NCBI GenBank assembly: GCA_945643635.1
Contig: CALZFC010000251.1
Coordinates: 4,756,001-4,820,000, forward strand
Direction: 5' to 3'
Origin: Allodiplogaster sudhausi
Lineage: Eukaryota; Nematoda; Chromadorea; Rhabditida; Diplogasteridae
DNA length: 64,000 bases
Numbering within the stretch: the stretch's first letter is position 1; each line of letters starts with the position of its first letter. Below the pieces are notes generated by a model. That model made no database searches, was not told the DNA's origin, and saw only the letters and a program-made list of their open reading frames with translations. Below are positions 35,925 through 47,500 of the stretch, piece after piece. Both the position numbers and the translations under genes were made by a program.

Positions 35925-37490
35925 ATGCTTCACTGTCTGCTCCTCCTCTCCTTCCTTTCTCTCCTTCAAATAACCGCCGCTCTGCTTTCGCCATGCGCCA
36001 CGTTTGACGCGTGCGCAGCTCGCGTCACGACTTTTGCGCCGCTTCATGTTCAGCCGCCTCCACGCGAAGGTCACGAGATTTCTTTATCATTTCAATGTTC
36101 AGAGATCTCTTCTGAGTTACGACATATTTTCTTGTCATCGGAGACTTCCTAATGTGCATTTTTATCTTTTATTTATGCAATTTCAACTGACTTTATCTAA
36201 CTTTCAGCTTGATTATATTAGCTGTCTCTCAACTTTTGCCGTTTTCATCGGTTGATTTTCCAGTAGACTCCATTTCCTCGCCCCTCTACGACTCCTTCTT
36301 CCCCGAGCAGCACCAGGAAGATTACGACCAGACGCTGTCCGAGGCCGACTTCCCTCTCTGCGCCTGTCACGGCAGTCGCGAGTGCACCCTCGACGATGAG
36401 AAGACGACCATCCAGCTAGATCGACACGTTCGCATCGCGTTCTGTCAAGAAGTCACTGAGGTTAGTCGCTCACTGCATATATTTATGTACTTCAAACCTT
36501 AAATTCTTTAAGCTAAACTCATCCTTAAATTGGCGCCTTTTTGACTGACACAAGTAGAAGAGAGCATGTGTTTTAGCGAAAAGTGACCACAGTGACTGTG
36601 TCGGAGCAAGTGTAATGCATGTGATATGCATTTTCTGTAAACATTCATCTATCTTTTGGGGAAATTGAGACAGAATATTACTAGCGTTTATGTACTGCTT
36701 TCCAATAAGGTGTAGTATGTATTTCCTCAAGTTTGTGAACATCCCAAAATTCTCCTTCTCCTCCTTCTTCTCAACGCTCCAAGGCACAGCCAAGACATTC
36801 TAAATTTATCGGAACACATGCTCCAACATTCTGCTTCCAGCTGGCGCTTTTATCTTTTTTTTATTAACTTTTTCCATGAGTATTACACCTTTCATACTTT
36901 TGCCAACTCACCTTTTGTCTTTGTTCGCCAGACTCTTTCTCTTCCCTACCAAAGTTCGAATACCAAACACAAATTCATGTTTTAGGCGGCATGTGGTACA
37001 AACAAACAATACTCCAAACTAAATATGATTATGTAATAAAGGTAATCGAAAATAATAATTAAGAAACTATTATTATTTGAAGTAGCATAAACGAAAAACT
37101 ACTTATCATTATGTATCTCTACAAGAGTTGCTTCTTTTTGAAAGGCACTAATAATATACATACATGACACTTTTATTGTAGATAATACTAAAGTATGTAC
37201 GATTATTAACAATACTTTATTACTGTAATTTTTGTGAAAGATTCTAAATTTAGTCTCAGATTGAAGTAAAAAAAAGAGGGAGTTCAAAATGTAAGTTTCA
37301 GGCGCTTCCATCGCGTTGCTACTCGCGTCGCGGTCTGATCCGCGTGGTCGGCACGACGTCGCCGACGTCGCGTGCGCCTGCATCGGTGTCGAAGGCGATC
37401 GCCTTCTGCACGTGCCCCTCCGGCTACAAACGCCTCCAGGCAGAGCCATGGGATGCGGCGCAGCTGGCCTTCCCGTACAAGTGCGCATGA
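35925..37490 (+). CDS. Secreted cysteine-rich protein, 3 exons, unidentified
   Basis: Exon 1 (35925-about 36069) starts with signal peptide MLHCLLLLSFLSLLQITAAL followed by CATFDACAARV. Exon 2 (about 36265-36460) joins in phase 1 and carries YDSFFPEQHQEDYDQTL, then CACHGSRECTLDDE and VRIAFCQEV. Exon 3 (37302-37490) carries SRCYSRRGLIRVVG and the cysteine-rich end AFCTCPSGYKRLQ, then YKCA and TGA. The cysteine count and pairs (C-x-C, C-x-C-P) imply a disulfide-rich extracellular fold, loosely EGF-like at CTCPSGY. No known family fits fully. Frames and signal peptide make it a convincing gene; its function is unknown. Confidence 0.65.
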
Positions 37491-37868
37491 AACGGGCGTT
37501 AAAGGAGCCATAAACTCACTCTTGAATTCGCGCCTTTTTGCCTGACGTAAGGGCGAGAATGAACGAGATTTAGAGACAAAAATGGTCAGAGAAATTCAAA
37601 TAGATTACGGTTGAGTTTCTTGCTCCTTTAATTATGCCGCCTGTCACCACTTATTTATAATGCTCAAGACATATATACAACACGATCGATGTTGTTGTTC
37701 ACTTCTCTCAAAATGTACAAAATTATGGTCATAAACCGTGCTCGCATTGTCAAGTGCTCAAGATAACGTTCACACGGCGTCAGCGCTGAAGATGCAGAAA
37801 ATAAAGTGAGTGCCCACTGAAATGAAGAATCTTTGCAAGCAGACCGCGAGAAATACATATTTCAGACC
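37491..37868. other. Intergenic
   Basis: No gene is seen. ATTACGGTTGAG followed by TCTTG at about 37604 resembles the intron end before exon 3 of the Thr-rich secreted gene (about 11040), a weak similarity only. Confidence 0.4.
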
Positions 37869-39122
37869 TTAAGAGAGCCAATCTGAGAGATTCGACTAGC
37901 CGCGCCTTCATTCTATGGTAAAAGTTCCGGGAGCGGTGCGGGAACTTTCAGAATTCCCGCACCGGTCCCGGAAAGTTCCTGGAGAAAATCATGAGTGGTG
38001 GGCACTTAAATTACATTTCTTTAGCATGAAAATGTTTATTGTAGATAGATTGTTTATAGTAGATGAAAATGAAAATGTTTATAGCATGAAAATGTTTATT
38101 TAAAAAAATTATAAAATGTCCATGCGCACTTAAATTACATTTCTTTAGCATGAAAATGTTTATTCGTATATTTTATTACTTTGATACAAATTTTCAAATT
38201 AGAATTTCGTCGTAAGATGTTCTTCCTCCTGCACTACAATGAAGGTCAAACTATACATTGGATAGAAAAGACCATTTTAACTTGTAACAATGAGGACTTG
38301 ATTATTTTTTGCCTTTTTTGGCTCCAATTGCATCGCTTTTCTCCAGCTGTATTAATAATCATTTGACGGAAAATAAAGTGAGAAAATATATAGTTCTTGA
38401 GATCCAAGGAGCAACATTTTCGTTGGAACTCATAGCTTTCTGGAAAGACGTAAGAAAGAATGTTTGAAAGAAAGAAAGCATGGATGAAAGTGGGAAGCAA
38501 AGTAAGAAATAAGGAATGAAAGGAAGACAAAAAGACAGAAAGTTAGTAGGAATAGTTAAGCAGGAAAGTAAGAAATATAGTTAGAAAGAAGGAAAGAAAA
38601 TGAGTATGAAATAAAGTTAGAAAGAGATGTAGTAGGAAAAAAAGAAAGCAAAATAGTAAGAAACAAAGTAAGAAGGAAAGAAAGAAGATAAGTAAGAAAC
38701 AAACTAAGAAAGAAAGAAAGAAAGAAAGAAAGATGCCTAGAAAAAATACCCCGGGCCTAAACGCGACATGGGTTCGAGGGTCGGTGAGCGTTACTTCCCG
38801 GAAATTGCTTTACTGCCAGAGAAAACTAAAGATAACCACGAAATGAGAGAGGCCAGACAAACCATATCTCGAGTAGGTTTGTCTGCGCCTCCACTTCTAC
38901 ACGCAATTTCTCGTCATTTCAAACGTCCGGGATTTTCCCCGGAGCGCTGGGCGCATTTGAGCAAAATCAGTCCGGTATCTTTCCAGGAGCGGTAAAGAAA
39001 ACCTCCGAGGTTCCATGCTATAGCATATAAAAAGTCCGGGAAAGTTCCCGCACACCTCACGACAATTTTTTTTTGAGTTCCGGGACCCCTCACCGAACTT
39101 TCTTGAGAATGAAGGCGCGGTT
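37869..39122. mobile_element. TTAA-type terminus followed by an inner inverted-repeat element
   Basis: TTAAGAGAGCCAATCTGAGA at 37869 is the same terminus as the full element at 39300. After about 29 bp the sequence changes to GCCGCGCCTTCATTCT (37899), which is mirrored by AGAATGAAGGCGCGG at 39106-39120. These are the ends of a second element of about 1.22 kb. Both ends continue with matching CCGGGA-rich arms (GGGAGCGGTGCGGG, CCCGCACCGGTCCCG). The interior has a purine-rich GAAAG tract (38450-38740) and a repeated phrase TTTCTTTAGCATGAAAATG (38019 and 38141). No transposase is visible. Confidence 0.55.
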
Positions 39123-39299
39123 CTTTTTTTTTTCTTTTTTTTCTCTTTTTTCTAAGTTCTTTGAATAGAGAAATCTCGATGAGAGGAAAGAAAGAAAAGT
39201 AATGTCAGATTGGCATATTCCAAACTACTATACGAAAGTAGGAAAATTGGAATTAGAAGACTAAAATAAGATGAGGAGATGAACTAAAAATATTGTGAA

Positions 39300-41015
39300 T
39301 TAAGAGAGCCAATCTGAGAGATTCGACCAGGGCTCTATGTAAGGCATGTCGGGAACAAAATTATTTTTTGATTTTCTTTTCCTTCTGAAGGCTTATGAGG
39401 CATCCTAAAGAGACCTCAAAAATTATTTTCTTCAGTTTACCATGGATATGCACCGAAAACCCAAAAAACTTTAAATCACCATAACTTTGTACGTTGTTAA
39501 CATATATTTATTTTGAATTGCTTATTCGATTCAGAGTGCATAAAGGCGCATAAAAAGGTCCTAGTGACATTTTGCAAAAAAATTATTAAAGGCCTCATTT
39601 TGGCATTTTAATATTTCGAGTGGTGCGTTTGGGGCATAAGCCCCCCCCATGTTAAAAAAAAAACTGAAGGCACCACGTGAAAGAGCGACCTTTTTACCCC
39701 TATTTAAATGCCTTTTACTAAAAAACTCCGATACACCTGTTTCAATATTTTGACATGAAGAGCGCGAGTCGGTCAAAATGGCGCATTTTCGGCCGCCGAG
39801 GCACCGTGCAAGCGCATTCTTCGATCCATAACTGCGCTCAATGTCAATATTACAAAATCGTAAGTATATCATCTAAGAGCTCTCACGGAGATCTTCAAAT
39901 GTTGCATACATACTTTTGTTGAAAAGTTTCATTTTATATGGGAAATTTCGTTCTGTACAATTAGAAGGCTTAAAAAACAACTTAAAAACATTATCGCCAG
40001 TCGAAACATACATCATAAGAAAGAGGATGAAATTTGGTACAAGATAAAGCCCTTTCAATGGAATTAAATGCAAACGATCTTTTGTTATAAATCATACAAA
40101 TAGTGCCAGTAGCGTTTCTGTCATTTCGCCCAAGAATTCACATTTTAGGTTATTCGAATTAGAATATTCCAATCCTTTTTTTCTACAGGTTTTCCATAAG
40201 GCCTTGCTATCCTACTCTTATGGCTTATAACAAAAGATCGTATGCCTGGAATTCCATTGAAAGGGGTTCATCTTGCACCAAATTTCATCCTCTTTCTTAT
40301 AATGTATGTTTCGACAGGCGAAAATGTTTTTAAAGTAGTTTTTTTAGCCTTCTAATTGTACAGAACGAAATTTCCCATATAAATTGAAACTTTTCAATAA
40401 AAGTATGTATGTAACATTTGAAGATCTCCGTGAGAGCTCTTAGATGATATACTTACGATTTTGTAATATTGACATTGAGCGCGGTTATGGATCGATGAAT
40501 GCGCTTCCACGGTGTCTCGGCGGCCGAAAAATGCGCTATTTTGACCGACTCGCGCTCTTCATGTCAAAATATTGAAACAGGTGTATCGGAGTTTTTTAGT
40601 AAAAGGCATTTAAATAGGGGTAAAAAGGTCGCTCTTTCACGTGGTGCCTTCAGTTTTTTAACATGGGGGGTTTTTATGCCCCAAACGCACCACTCGTAAT
40701 ATTAAAATGCCAAAATTAGGCCTTTAATAAATGTTTTGCAAAATGTCATTAGAACCTTTTTATGCGCCTTTCAACTCTGAATCGAACAAGCAATTCAAAA
40801 TAAATATATGTTAACAACGAACAAAGTTATGGTGATTTAAAGTTTTTTGGGTTTTCGGTGCATATCCATGTTAAACTGAAGAAAATAATTTTAGGAAAAA
40901 ATGTCTTTGAGGTCTCTTTAGGATGCCTCATAAGCCTTTAGAAGGAAAAGAAAATCAAAAAATAATTTTGTTCCCGACATGCCCCTGCTCGAGTCTCTCA
41001 GATTGGCTCTCTTAA
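39300..41015. mobile_element. TTAA foldback element, complete (1.7 kb)
   Basis: Its ends are TTAAGAGAGCCAATCTGAGA (39300) and the mirrored TCTCAGATTGGCTCTCTTAA (ending 41015), with long, nearly identical inverted arms and a centre at about 40150. Blocks inside, such as CATCTAAGAGCTCTCACGGA (39869), are shared with the elements at 14.6 and 60 kb, whose outermost sequence differs. These are therefore two subfamilies with a common core. No transposase is present. Confidence 0.85.
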
Positions 41016-41150
41016 AAGGCTCGGACATTCTGAACGAAGACCTTTTCATTAAATTCGCAATCAGCAAGAATGTTCTACACAAAATGACGTCCACAAAAAA
41101 TCCAAACATATATTGAACTTGATACTGTGAAGAACGTTCAGAATTAAGAG

Positions 41151-41194
<44 letters not shown>

Positions 41195-41913
41195 GAGAGA
41201 GGTAGAGAGAGAGAGAGAGGGGGGGGGAGATGAAGAATGAGAGAGAGACAGAGAGACAATTAAGAGTTAGAGAGAGAGAAAAGGACAGAAAAAGAAGAAT
41301 AGAGAGAAAGAGATATATAGCGAAAGAGAGAGAGAGAAAAGCACAGAAAAGAACAAAAGAGAGAAAAGGACAAAAAAGAACAAGAGAGAGAGAGAGAAAG
41401 CGAGAGAGACAAGAGAGAGAGAGAGGGAGACAGAGAGAGAGAGAGAAGAAAGAGGAGGCGATTCTATATCCCCTCGATGACTCTCCAAATACCAATAAAT
41501 GCGTTAGTCAAGAATACAATTTTAATATTCTAAAATCTGTAAAAAAAAAAAATGCCCAAAGCGGCACTTCTCTGTATCTTGTAGTATTGTGCACATGAAA
41601 GAGGAAGGATAAAAGACTGTTTATAATCATGTTTCAATTAGACAGTTGACATAAAGAACAACCAAATCAAGTAATTTTTTTAATTCAAGAAAACGGAAAT
41701 AATCAGTCATGACAAGCTCATTCACACAAATTTCAGACACCTTACAGAAATCATGAATTACTCGATGCTACTAAAAATACGAGTATAATCTAGAATTAAA
41801 ATCTATCACAAATCAAAATGACAATAACATATAAAAGCTTTTTTTCTTAAAAGAAAACCTACAGGTAAAACCTAACAGATGAAGAAAAAACCCAATCTTG
41901 GAATACTAAAACC
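41016..41913. other. Intergenic with large (GA)n block
   Basis: 41154-41460 is almost entirely GA-rich, with a G run at 41220-41227. Beyond it, to 41913, the sequence is AT-rich without exons. Confidence 0.6.
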
Positions 41914-42335
41914 CTACAGATGGTAAACACTACAGATCTTAGAATACAACTCTTGAAGTGAAGTCGAGCTGCTGGAGTGGCAGAACAGCTTGAGGAGGAA
42001 GAGCGAAGGCACCCAGAACTGTAGTTATTATTAGCATTTTTGAACCATGACAAATATGCACCCACTACCCAAAAAGACAATTGTTCTTTTAATCACCAAA
42101 AAGAACATTTCCATTTCGAGAAAAGTGCTTTTATCGAGAAAAAAAACGTTACAAAGGTTTTTTAAGCGTTCTATATAATGAAAAAAGATAGGAAAAAAAG
42201 CGTAAAAAATGAAATGAATAAACGAAAAAAGAGTAGCAATGAACCTGTACAGTATCCGTCGGCTGCTCGTCCACCCACACGAGGCCCTCGCCCATCAGAT
42301 GGTCTAGCACGTCCTGCGCTCGTGGCTCCTCCGAT
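41914..42335 (-). CDS. SNF8: C-terminal exons of ESCRT-II subunit SNF8/VPS22
   Basis: Two minus-strand exons (42245-42335 and 41914-42018) join in phase to give RAQDVLDHLMGEGLVWVDEQ, then TVQ|FWVPSLFLLKLF, ending VYHL and a TAG stop. In the SNF8/VPS22 family the last winged-helix domain has ERARxVLEHLLKEGLAWLD followed by YWLPALF, which this matches closely in order and spacing. SNF8 acts in endosomal sorting of ubiquitinated membrane proteins in the ESCRT-II complex. Only about 65 of roughly 250 residues are found; no upstream exons for the coiled coil or first winged helix are visible within the next 3 kb. It is either a fragment or a gene with a very long intron. Confidence 0.6.
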
Positions 42336-42669
42336 CTCAAACATCATTTTTATTATATATATATTTTAAAACTATATTCATCATCGTTTTTTATTCATAA
42401 CGGTATCACGTAATTAACTAGACTACCATTTTTCTCTTTTTAAATTCGCGGGCCTAAAAGTTGCAGAAAAACCACACAGATAACGTGAATTATATTCTTA
42501 ATACTACTGCAATATCGAGGACCCAAAAGATTAGAGTGGGGAATGAGTTATTTATGCAAATTGCCATATCCATATCTGCTATTTAATTGCTACAATGCTA
42601 CTGCTTTCCTTCCTTTTCCTCCCTACTCCCTCAATTCACAGCCATCGTTCTCTAGTCGTCGAAGATGTG

Positions 42670-42701
<32 letters not shown>

Positions 42702-42865
42702 CAAGCCACTGGAGCCTTGCCACCTCCATGGGGACCTTGTCCACCCCCAACTCCTTCTGTGGCCTTGCCCACCCTATTCCAACGGCGAGATGAGCGGTTC
42801 GCTGTCCCTATATCCCTCCCCTCTCCCAATTTAAAATTCCTGTTTTTTCTTGGATCTTTTGCTCA

Positions 42866-42905
<40 letters not shown>

Positions 42906-43282
42906 TCAAGTTCTCTCACCGCATCAAGAGTGAAAGAAAAATAAATGCAATGGTGATGTTTGTTAAGAGAGAGGACTGATACTGACAAAATGTCTTAAAA
43001 CGAGCTTCTATTGTCATGTAAAAATTAGGATAGATAATTTTTTTAAAGAATTATCTATCCTAATGTTTCTTAATCGGGGTATAAAGAGAACATTTTGCAG
43101 CAGAAGCTGAATATGAATAACAGAAATGAGTGTGCTACAAGGCAAGAAAGCGTAAATGATGCGTGTTAGGGAGCGAGAGAAGAGATAGGGAGAGAGAGAG
43201 GGCGAGAGAGAGAGAGAGAGGGCGAGAGAGAGAGGGAGAGAGAGAGAGAGTAAGAGAGAGAGAAGAGATAGGGAAAGATCGA

Positions 43283-43328
<46 letters not shown>

Positions 43329-43549
43329 GAAACGATATATATACATAACCAAACCACATTACATTCGCGCATTAACACAAGTTTTTTTTTCGGAATGAGT
43401 AATTCACCAAGCGCGTTCTTTGTGTCGGTTCTTAAAGGGCGTACAGTATTACAACGGCACCCTATATACCGTAACCCTTCCTTCCTCTACCTTCGCTGGA
43501 TGAACGGGGGAGCGCTTCCGTTAGCGTGGCTTGAGGTTAGAAGACATTC
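42336..43549. other. CT/GA-rich intergenic stretch
   Basis: (CT)n at 42670-42698 and 42864-42906, and (GA)n at 43174-43323. A short hairpin is formed by ATTAGGATAGATAATT (43025-43040) and its mirror (43050-43065). A minus-strand open frame near 42690-42800 has no recognisable domain. An ATG-led frame at 43395 (MSNSPSAFFVSVLKG) with a GAG|GTTAGA donor might be a first exon but is unsupported downstream. Confidence 0.45.
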
Positions 43550-44090
43550 TTTCTCTGTATCTCTCCCTCTCTCTCCATCGCGCGCTCTCCCCTCTCTCTC
43601 TCTATCTCGCCCTCTCTCTCTCTCACTCATTTCTCTCTCTCTCTCTTTTTTACTCGCTCCCGCTCTCTATCAAAAGTATCAGCTCTTCGCTCCAACGCGC
43701 AACTTGAACAAAGAGCCAAATTTCATCTTCAAAAGCAGTAGGATTGAATGTAAATTTAAAACAAAAATACTGCATGGCTCAAATTTATGTTTTACGTGTC
43801 TGATTAAAGACTATTAATTTTTTCTGATATTTAAATTTAAAAAAATATATATATTTAAAAGAAATATAGCCTTGAATAGGCTCAATGCCACACTCAATCC
43901 TACCGCTTTTTGGCAACTAAACATGGGCATTGAATTAGAGAAGCATTGCCTTATGCTTAGATGGAATGTTGATTGAGAGAGAGAACAAAAAAGGGAAGGG
44001 AATGGTTAGAAATAAGGTTGAGTGAGAGAGACAGAGAGAGCAAGAAAGATATATAGAGAGAGAGAGAGAAAGGAAGGGAGAAAGAGAAAC
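43550..44090. repeat. Foldback repeat with microsatellite arms, copy 1
   Basis: A (CT)n arm (43550-43665) is followed by CTTCAAAAGCAGTAGGATTG, a short core, then CACACTCAATCCTACCGCTT and a (GA)n arm (43974-44075). TAGGATTGA and TCAATCCTA are inverted copies, so the whole unit could fold back. It is duplicated at 44430-45030. Confidence 0.6.
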
Positions 44091-44429
44091 AGTGAGCGAC
44101 AGCAAGAGGGAGACTGAGCGGCCGAAAAAAGGCGATTCCGTATATTCACTAGCCGATTTGGTTGTGAGTCGTATTCCCGACAAGAGGACTGCGCAGCTTC
44201 AATTACTTTAGCTTCTAGTTTCCATATAATTTCTTTTTTTATCTCTCTCCCGCCCTGTCTATTTCTACGCACAATTCAGTCCAGCGCTTGCTCCTTGGAA
44301 TTTTTTTTTCTTTTTAGTTAACCTAAAATACTTCTATTAAAACAAAGTAATGGTAAAAAATAATAAAGAAGAATGCTAATATTGCTCTTATTGTTACTGC
44401 CAGAAAGCGCTTCGTCCTAATTTAATCTA

Positions 44430-44772
44430 CATTGTCGACTTTCTCTCTCTCTCGCTCTCTCGCTCTCTCTCGCTCTCTCTCTCTTTCGCCCTACGAAAAA
44501 GCTACTATCTTTAAGTCTTCCTACGTTGCTCTCTTCCGTAACTTAGAGTCTAATTTTGCATTCAAAAGAAATAGGATTGAGTGTACATCTTTTGAAGAAA
44601 TAACTACTAGATTCAAATTAACTTAATCTTCACATATTTAAATTCAAAAAAAAATACAAATAATAAATCATAGTCTTGAATAGACGCGATGTCACACTCA
44701 ATCCTACCGCTTTTTGGCAATTGAAGATGCGCATTGCATTAGACAAGCATTGAGTAGATGGAATGTTGATAG

Positions 44773-44813
<41 letters not shown>

Positions 44814-45030
44814 CAAGAGAAAAGATAGAGAGACAGAGAGGAAGAGTAAGAGAGAGAGAGGCAGAAAGAGAGAGACAGAGAGAGAGAGAGATTGAGAGAG
44901 AGAGGAAGAGAGAGAGAGGGAGAGAGAGAGGGAGACGGATGGAGAGGAAGAAATCGACAGAGAAAGAGGGAGAGATGGTGAGAGAGAGAGGTAGAGATAG
45001 TGTGAGAGAGAGGCAGAGATGGAGAGAGAC
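44430..45030. repeat. Foldback repeat with microsatellite arms, copy 2
   Basis: The same arrangement as at 43550-44090. It has a (CT)n arm (44439-44485), ATTCAAAAGAAATAGGATTG, then CACACTCAATCCTACCGCTT at 44692 and a long (GA)n arm (44776-45030). Shared phrases with copy 1 include CTACCGCTTTTTGGCAA and AGATGGAATGTTGAT. The DNA between the copies shows no gene. Confidence 0.6.
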
Positions 45031-45200
45031 AGGAAAATGGATATTTCTTCTTGATTCAGAATGATGAAAACAGAGGAAGTAAATTCATAATTACCGATTA
45101 TCTCGTTAGAAAATTGCCTGGAAAACAAACGCGTTTTTGAATTATTGTTTTACCGCTAATTAAAAAAAATTAAAATTGATAATCCACCAAAGTCCCTGAC

Positions 45201-45327
45201 CACCAAAGGAGAAGAAGGCGAAGAGACGCGAGTTCCCATCGAATCGATAAACCTTGCCGTACATCACGTAATCGTACAGGTCGCCGCTTCCCTCCGCTGA
45301 GCGTTCGCTGCTCTCATCGGAATTCTT
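45201..45327 (-). CDS. RNA polymerase common subunit RPB8 (RPABC3), single exon
   Basis: A minus-strand exon reads NSDESSERSAEGSGDLYDYV, then MYGKVYRFDGNSRLFAFFSF and GG at a GT donor. The family has (F/Y)EYVMYGKVYRI, a variable loop, then RLSAYVSYGG, an unmistakable match over about 30 residues. RPB8 is an OB-fold subunit shared by RNA polymerases I, II and III. The N-terminal two thirds are not found upstream. Across the next possible acceptor (about 45120) the frame gives only a few residues before a stop, where the conserved LLMRLQG segment is expected. I read it as a gene fragment, although unplaced exons are possible. Confidence 0.55.
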
Positions 45328-45370
45328 CTCGGTTAGAATAATTGATTATCATACAAATATTTGTCAATAT

Positions 45371-45644
45371 ATGAAAACAGTTCAGGCCTCGGTGTCGTAC
45401 CTGGCCTTCGCGACCTTCTACACTCTCGCGGGCTTCGTGGTGCTCCAGTACATCTACGCCCACGGGGCAGAAGTCAGGAACCCTCTCGCGCTAGAAACTG
45501 AAAATCTGGGCAATTCCTGGTTATTTTCAGCCGGCTCACGTCTACCAGCTGGCCCACCTGTCTTCGTTCCTCTACTCGAAGGCTCTCGGCCTCTTCCTTT
45601 TCGGCTCGCGCGAGCCTTTCGCGGCTGAGGAAGCCAGCAAGTAG
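45371..45644 (+). CDS. Small membrane protein, two exons, unidentified
   Basis: Exons 45371-45472 and 45531-45644 join in phase 0 to give 71 aa. The first exon encodes a membrane segment, SYLAFATFYTLAGFVVLQYI. The second encodes another hydrophobic stretch, LSSFLYSKALGLFLFG, and an acidic end, EEASK, with a TAG stop. AATAAA follows at 45731. The ATG lies 7 nt before an AAACAG that could itself be an acceptor, so the first codons may be intronic and upstream exons may exist. It starts 44 bp from the RPB8 exon in the opposite orientation. No family is recognised. Confidence 0.5.
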
Positions 45645-46315
45645 AGCCTCGGGCGCTCTTCCCCCGTCCCGCCTCGAGAGGGCCTCCCTCTCCCCCTTTC
45701 GATCCTCTCACTCACCCCGTTCTCTGCAGAATAAAGGCCGAAGGGCCAATCATGGTTGTGTTGCATTACACAAGCAAAATAAGAATCTTTTCTATGCAAT
45801 TCATACAATCTTTAAGTTTCAGTGCAAACAGAGTCGAGGCCAACTTCTTTTCTTCTTACAATTATACCCGGACCTCATGCCGACATTATTTACAGACACC
45901 AGAAATCTTCGATAGTAAACGACTTTCTACATGATTTTTATATTGAACGACAATCAAAACAAATGCTGCCTTCTTCTCCCTTCCAACATCTCACTCTGCA
46001 TTTGGGAATCCCACAATTACTTGTTATTCGATTTCCCATACAGTAATGATGAAAACTTTTTAACCTTGCTTCTTCAAACGCGATTCTTGTTGTGTCCCAT
46101 TTCAACTCAACAAGATAAGTTTATTGTGAGAGTTTGGGCATGGTGTCTTGACTAAAGTCCAGAACAAATAATTTGACTTTGTAAAAAATAAACATGTGAC
46201 AAGTAAACTTACGAAACTGTCTCAAAAGCCAGAAAGCTGTAGTCCTCACATTTTCCTGTTGTTTAGGAACATTTATTCTTTGCGTTTGGATTCCAACTTG
46301 GCCAGTCTCTTATCC

Positions 46316-47201
46316 TTAATTCTGACAGGCACTGCCTCCTATGGTTCGGTAGGGCGAACAGCACGATCCGTCTGGACAAGGGAAAAATTCACATTCCGAC
46401 GTTTCGGAAGCGGGCGCGCTCCTGTATATGTAACGTTTCCGTTAATTTTTTTCATTATTTAAATAATCTATTGAAGAAATGGATCTTATCAATTATTGTG
46501 AAGGCAATAAACTCGCACCCGCACTCGCTAGGAATTAGACACGTCCATGTTCGTGTGGTTGTTCCGCACCTTCCGCAGGAGGCGGAGCATTCAGTCCATG
46601 ATAACCAATCAGACCATATCAGCTTGAAAACGAGTGGACATATTACTCGTTAGTATATGACCATATGTAATTTTTTTTTTAGCTCCAACTGTGTTCATCT
46701 TGTTCTTGATTATGAAGACTTATGTATATTGTTTACAGATGTCAGGAATCTGATTGTGAGTAATATGTCTCTGCAATCAACAACTTACTGGCGTTGTGGT
46801 CGTTGTGGTTGTCGTCAGTTCCTCCGCGTAGAAGTTGAGAACCTCCCCTGACCCCGCCGGGCAAGAATCTCCTGATTGTCGCTCAAAGTAGTCGGAGCCG
46901 GCAGGGACTTTCATCGATCACGATGCCCACGCACTTTTCTGTCTGAACATGCGTATAATTAAACAAAACAGCTACAAGAGACTGCACTTACCGTGTAACG
47001 CATGCAGTTTTGAAAGCAAATCAGATATTCGCTTGTTTTGATGCTTTTGAGCGGCTCGCCCATCCGCTTTAACCGAGTAAAAGTAGCTGCTGTCTATAAA
47101 GAAATCATACGCGATTTTGTACGTGATTACATTTTGTAGCAAAGTGATACGAATATCTTACCATCAACGGCAAAAGGACGCCGAAGAGAACGAAACTGCA
47201 T
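46316..47201 (-). pseudogene. Mosaic secreted TSP1 protein, copy A (probably broken)
   Basis: Member of the local family described at 55224-56912. Visible parts in order: a signal-like segment (CSFVLFGVLLPLM, about 47160-47200) and a CFxxC module with KTSEYLICFQNCMRYT (ending about 46990). Then come the VGI / PAGSDYFERQSGDSCPAGSG module and Thr-rich linker LTTTTTTTTP (46793-46940), and a thrombospondin repeat, WSDWLSWTECSASCG then CGTTTRTWTC (46530-46625). The tail has CPDGSCCSPYRTIGGSACQN with TAA at 46316-46318. Two faults are seen. The only ATG (47199) is out of frame with the signal segment, and a deletion after CVGIVIDE removes the CSIVLAP part and shifts the frame. It is likely a pseudogene. 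Confidence 0.6.
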
Positions 47202-47464
47202 TTTAATATTTTCTCTTGAATGAGAATCCTCCCAGGCCAGGCATAAGCTTCTCACAGAGGTACCTTTCACGATGGCTTGCCCATCCGTAAATGCTTTAGC
47301 CCTTCCTTCTTCACTTCCATACTTGTCTTCAGGTTTCGTTGCGCGGCAGCTAAGTGCTTTTCATCAGAATCTTGCTTCAAGCTTTTCTGAATCACAAGAA
47401 ACAACCACACACTTCTGTGTCCTGTGAATGTTTTCTTGGATTCTTGGCATCAGGCTAGGATCGC

Positions 47465-47500
<36 letters not shown>

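Noticed and set aside
42623..42829. Possible upstream SNF8 exon
   Set aside because: None of the three minus frames shows SNF8 winged-helix or coiled-coil motifs, so it was not joined to the C-terminal exons.
45454..45711. 85-aa minus-strand ORF opposite the small membrane protein
   Set aside because: It is antisense to exons with a membrane segment and proper splice junctions; its Gly/Arg-rich composition is typical of a GC-rich shadow frame.
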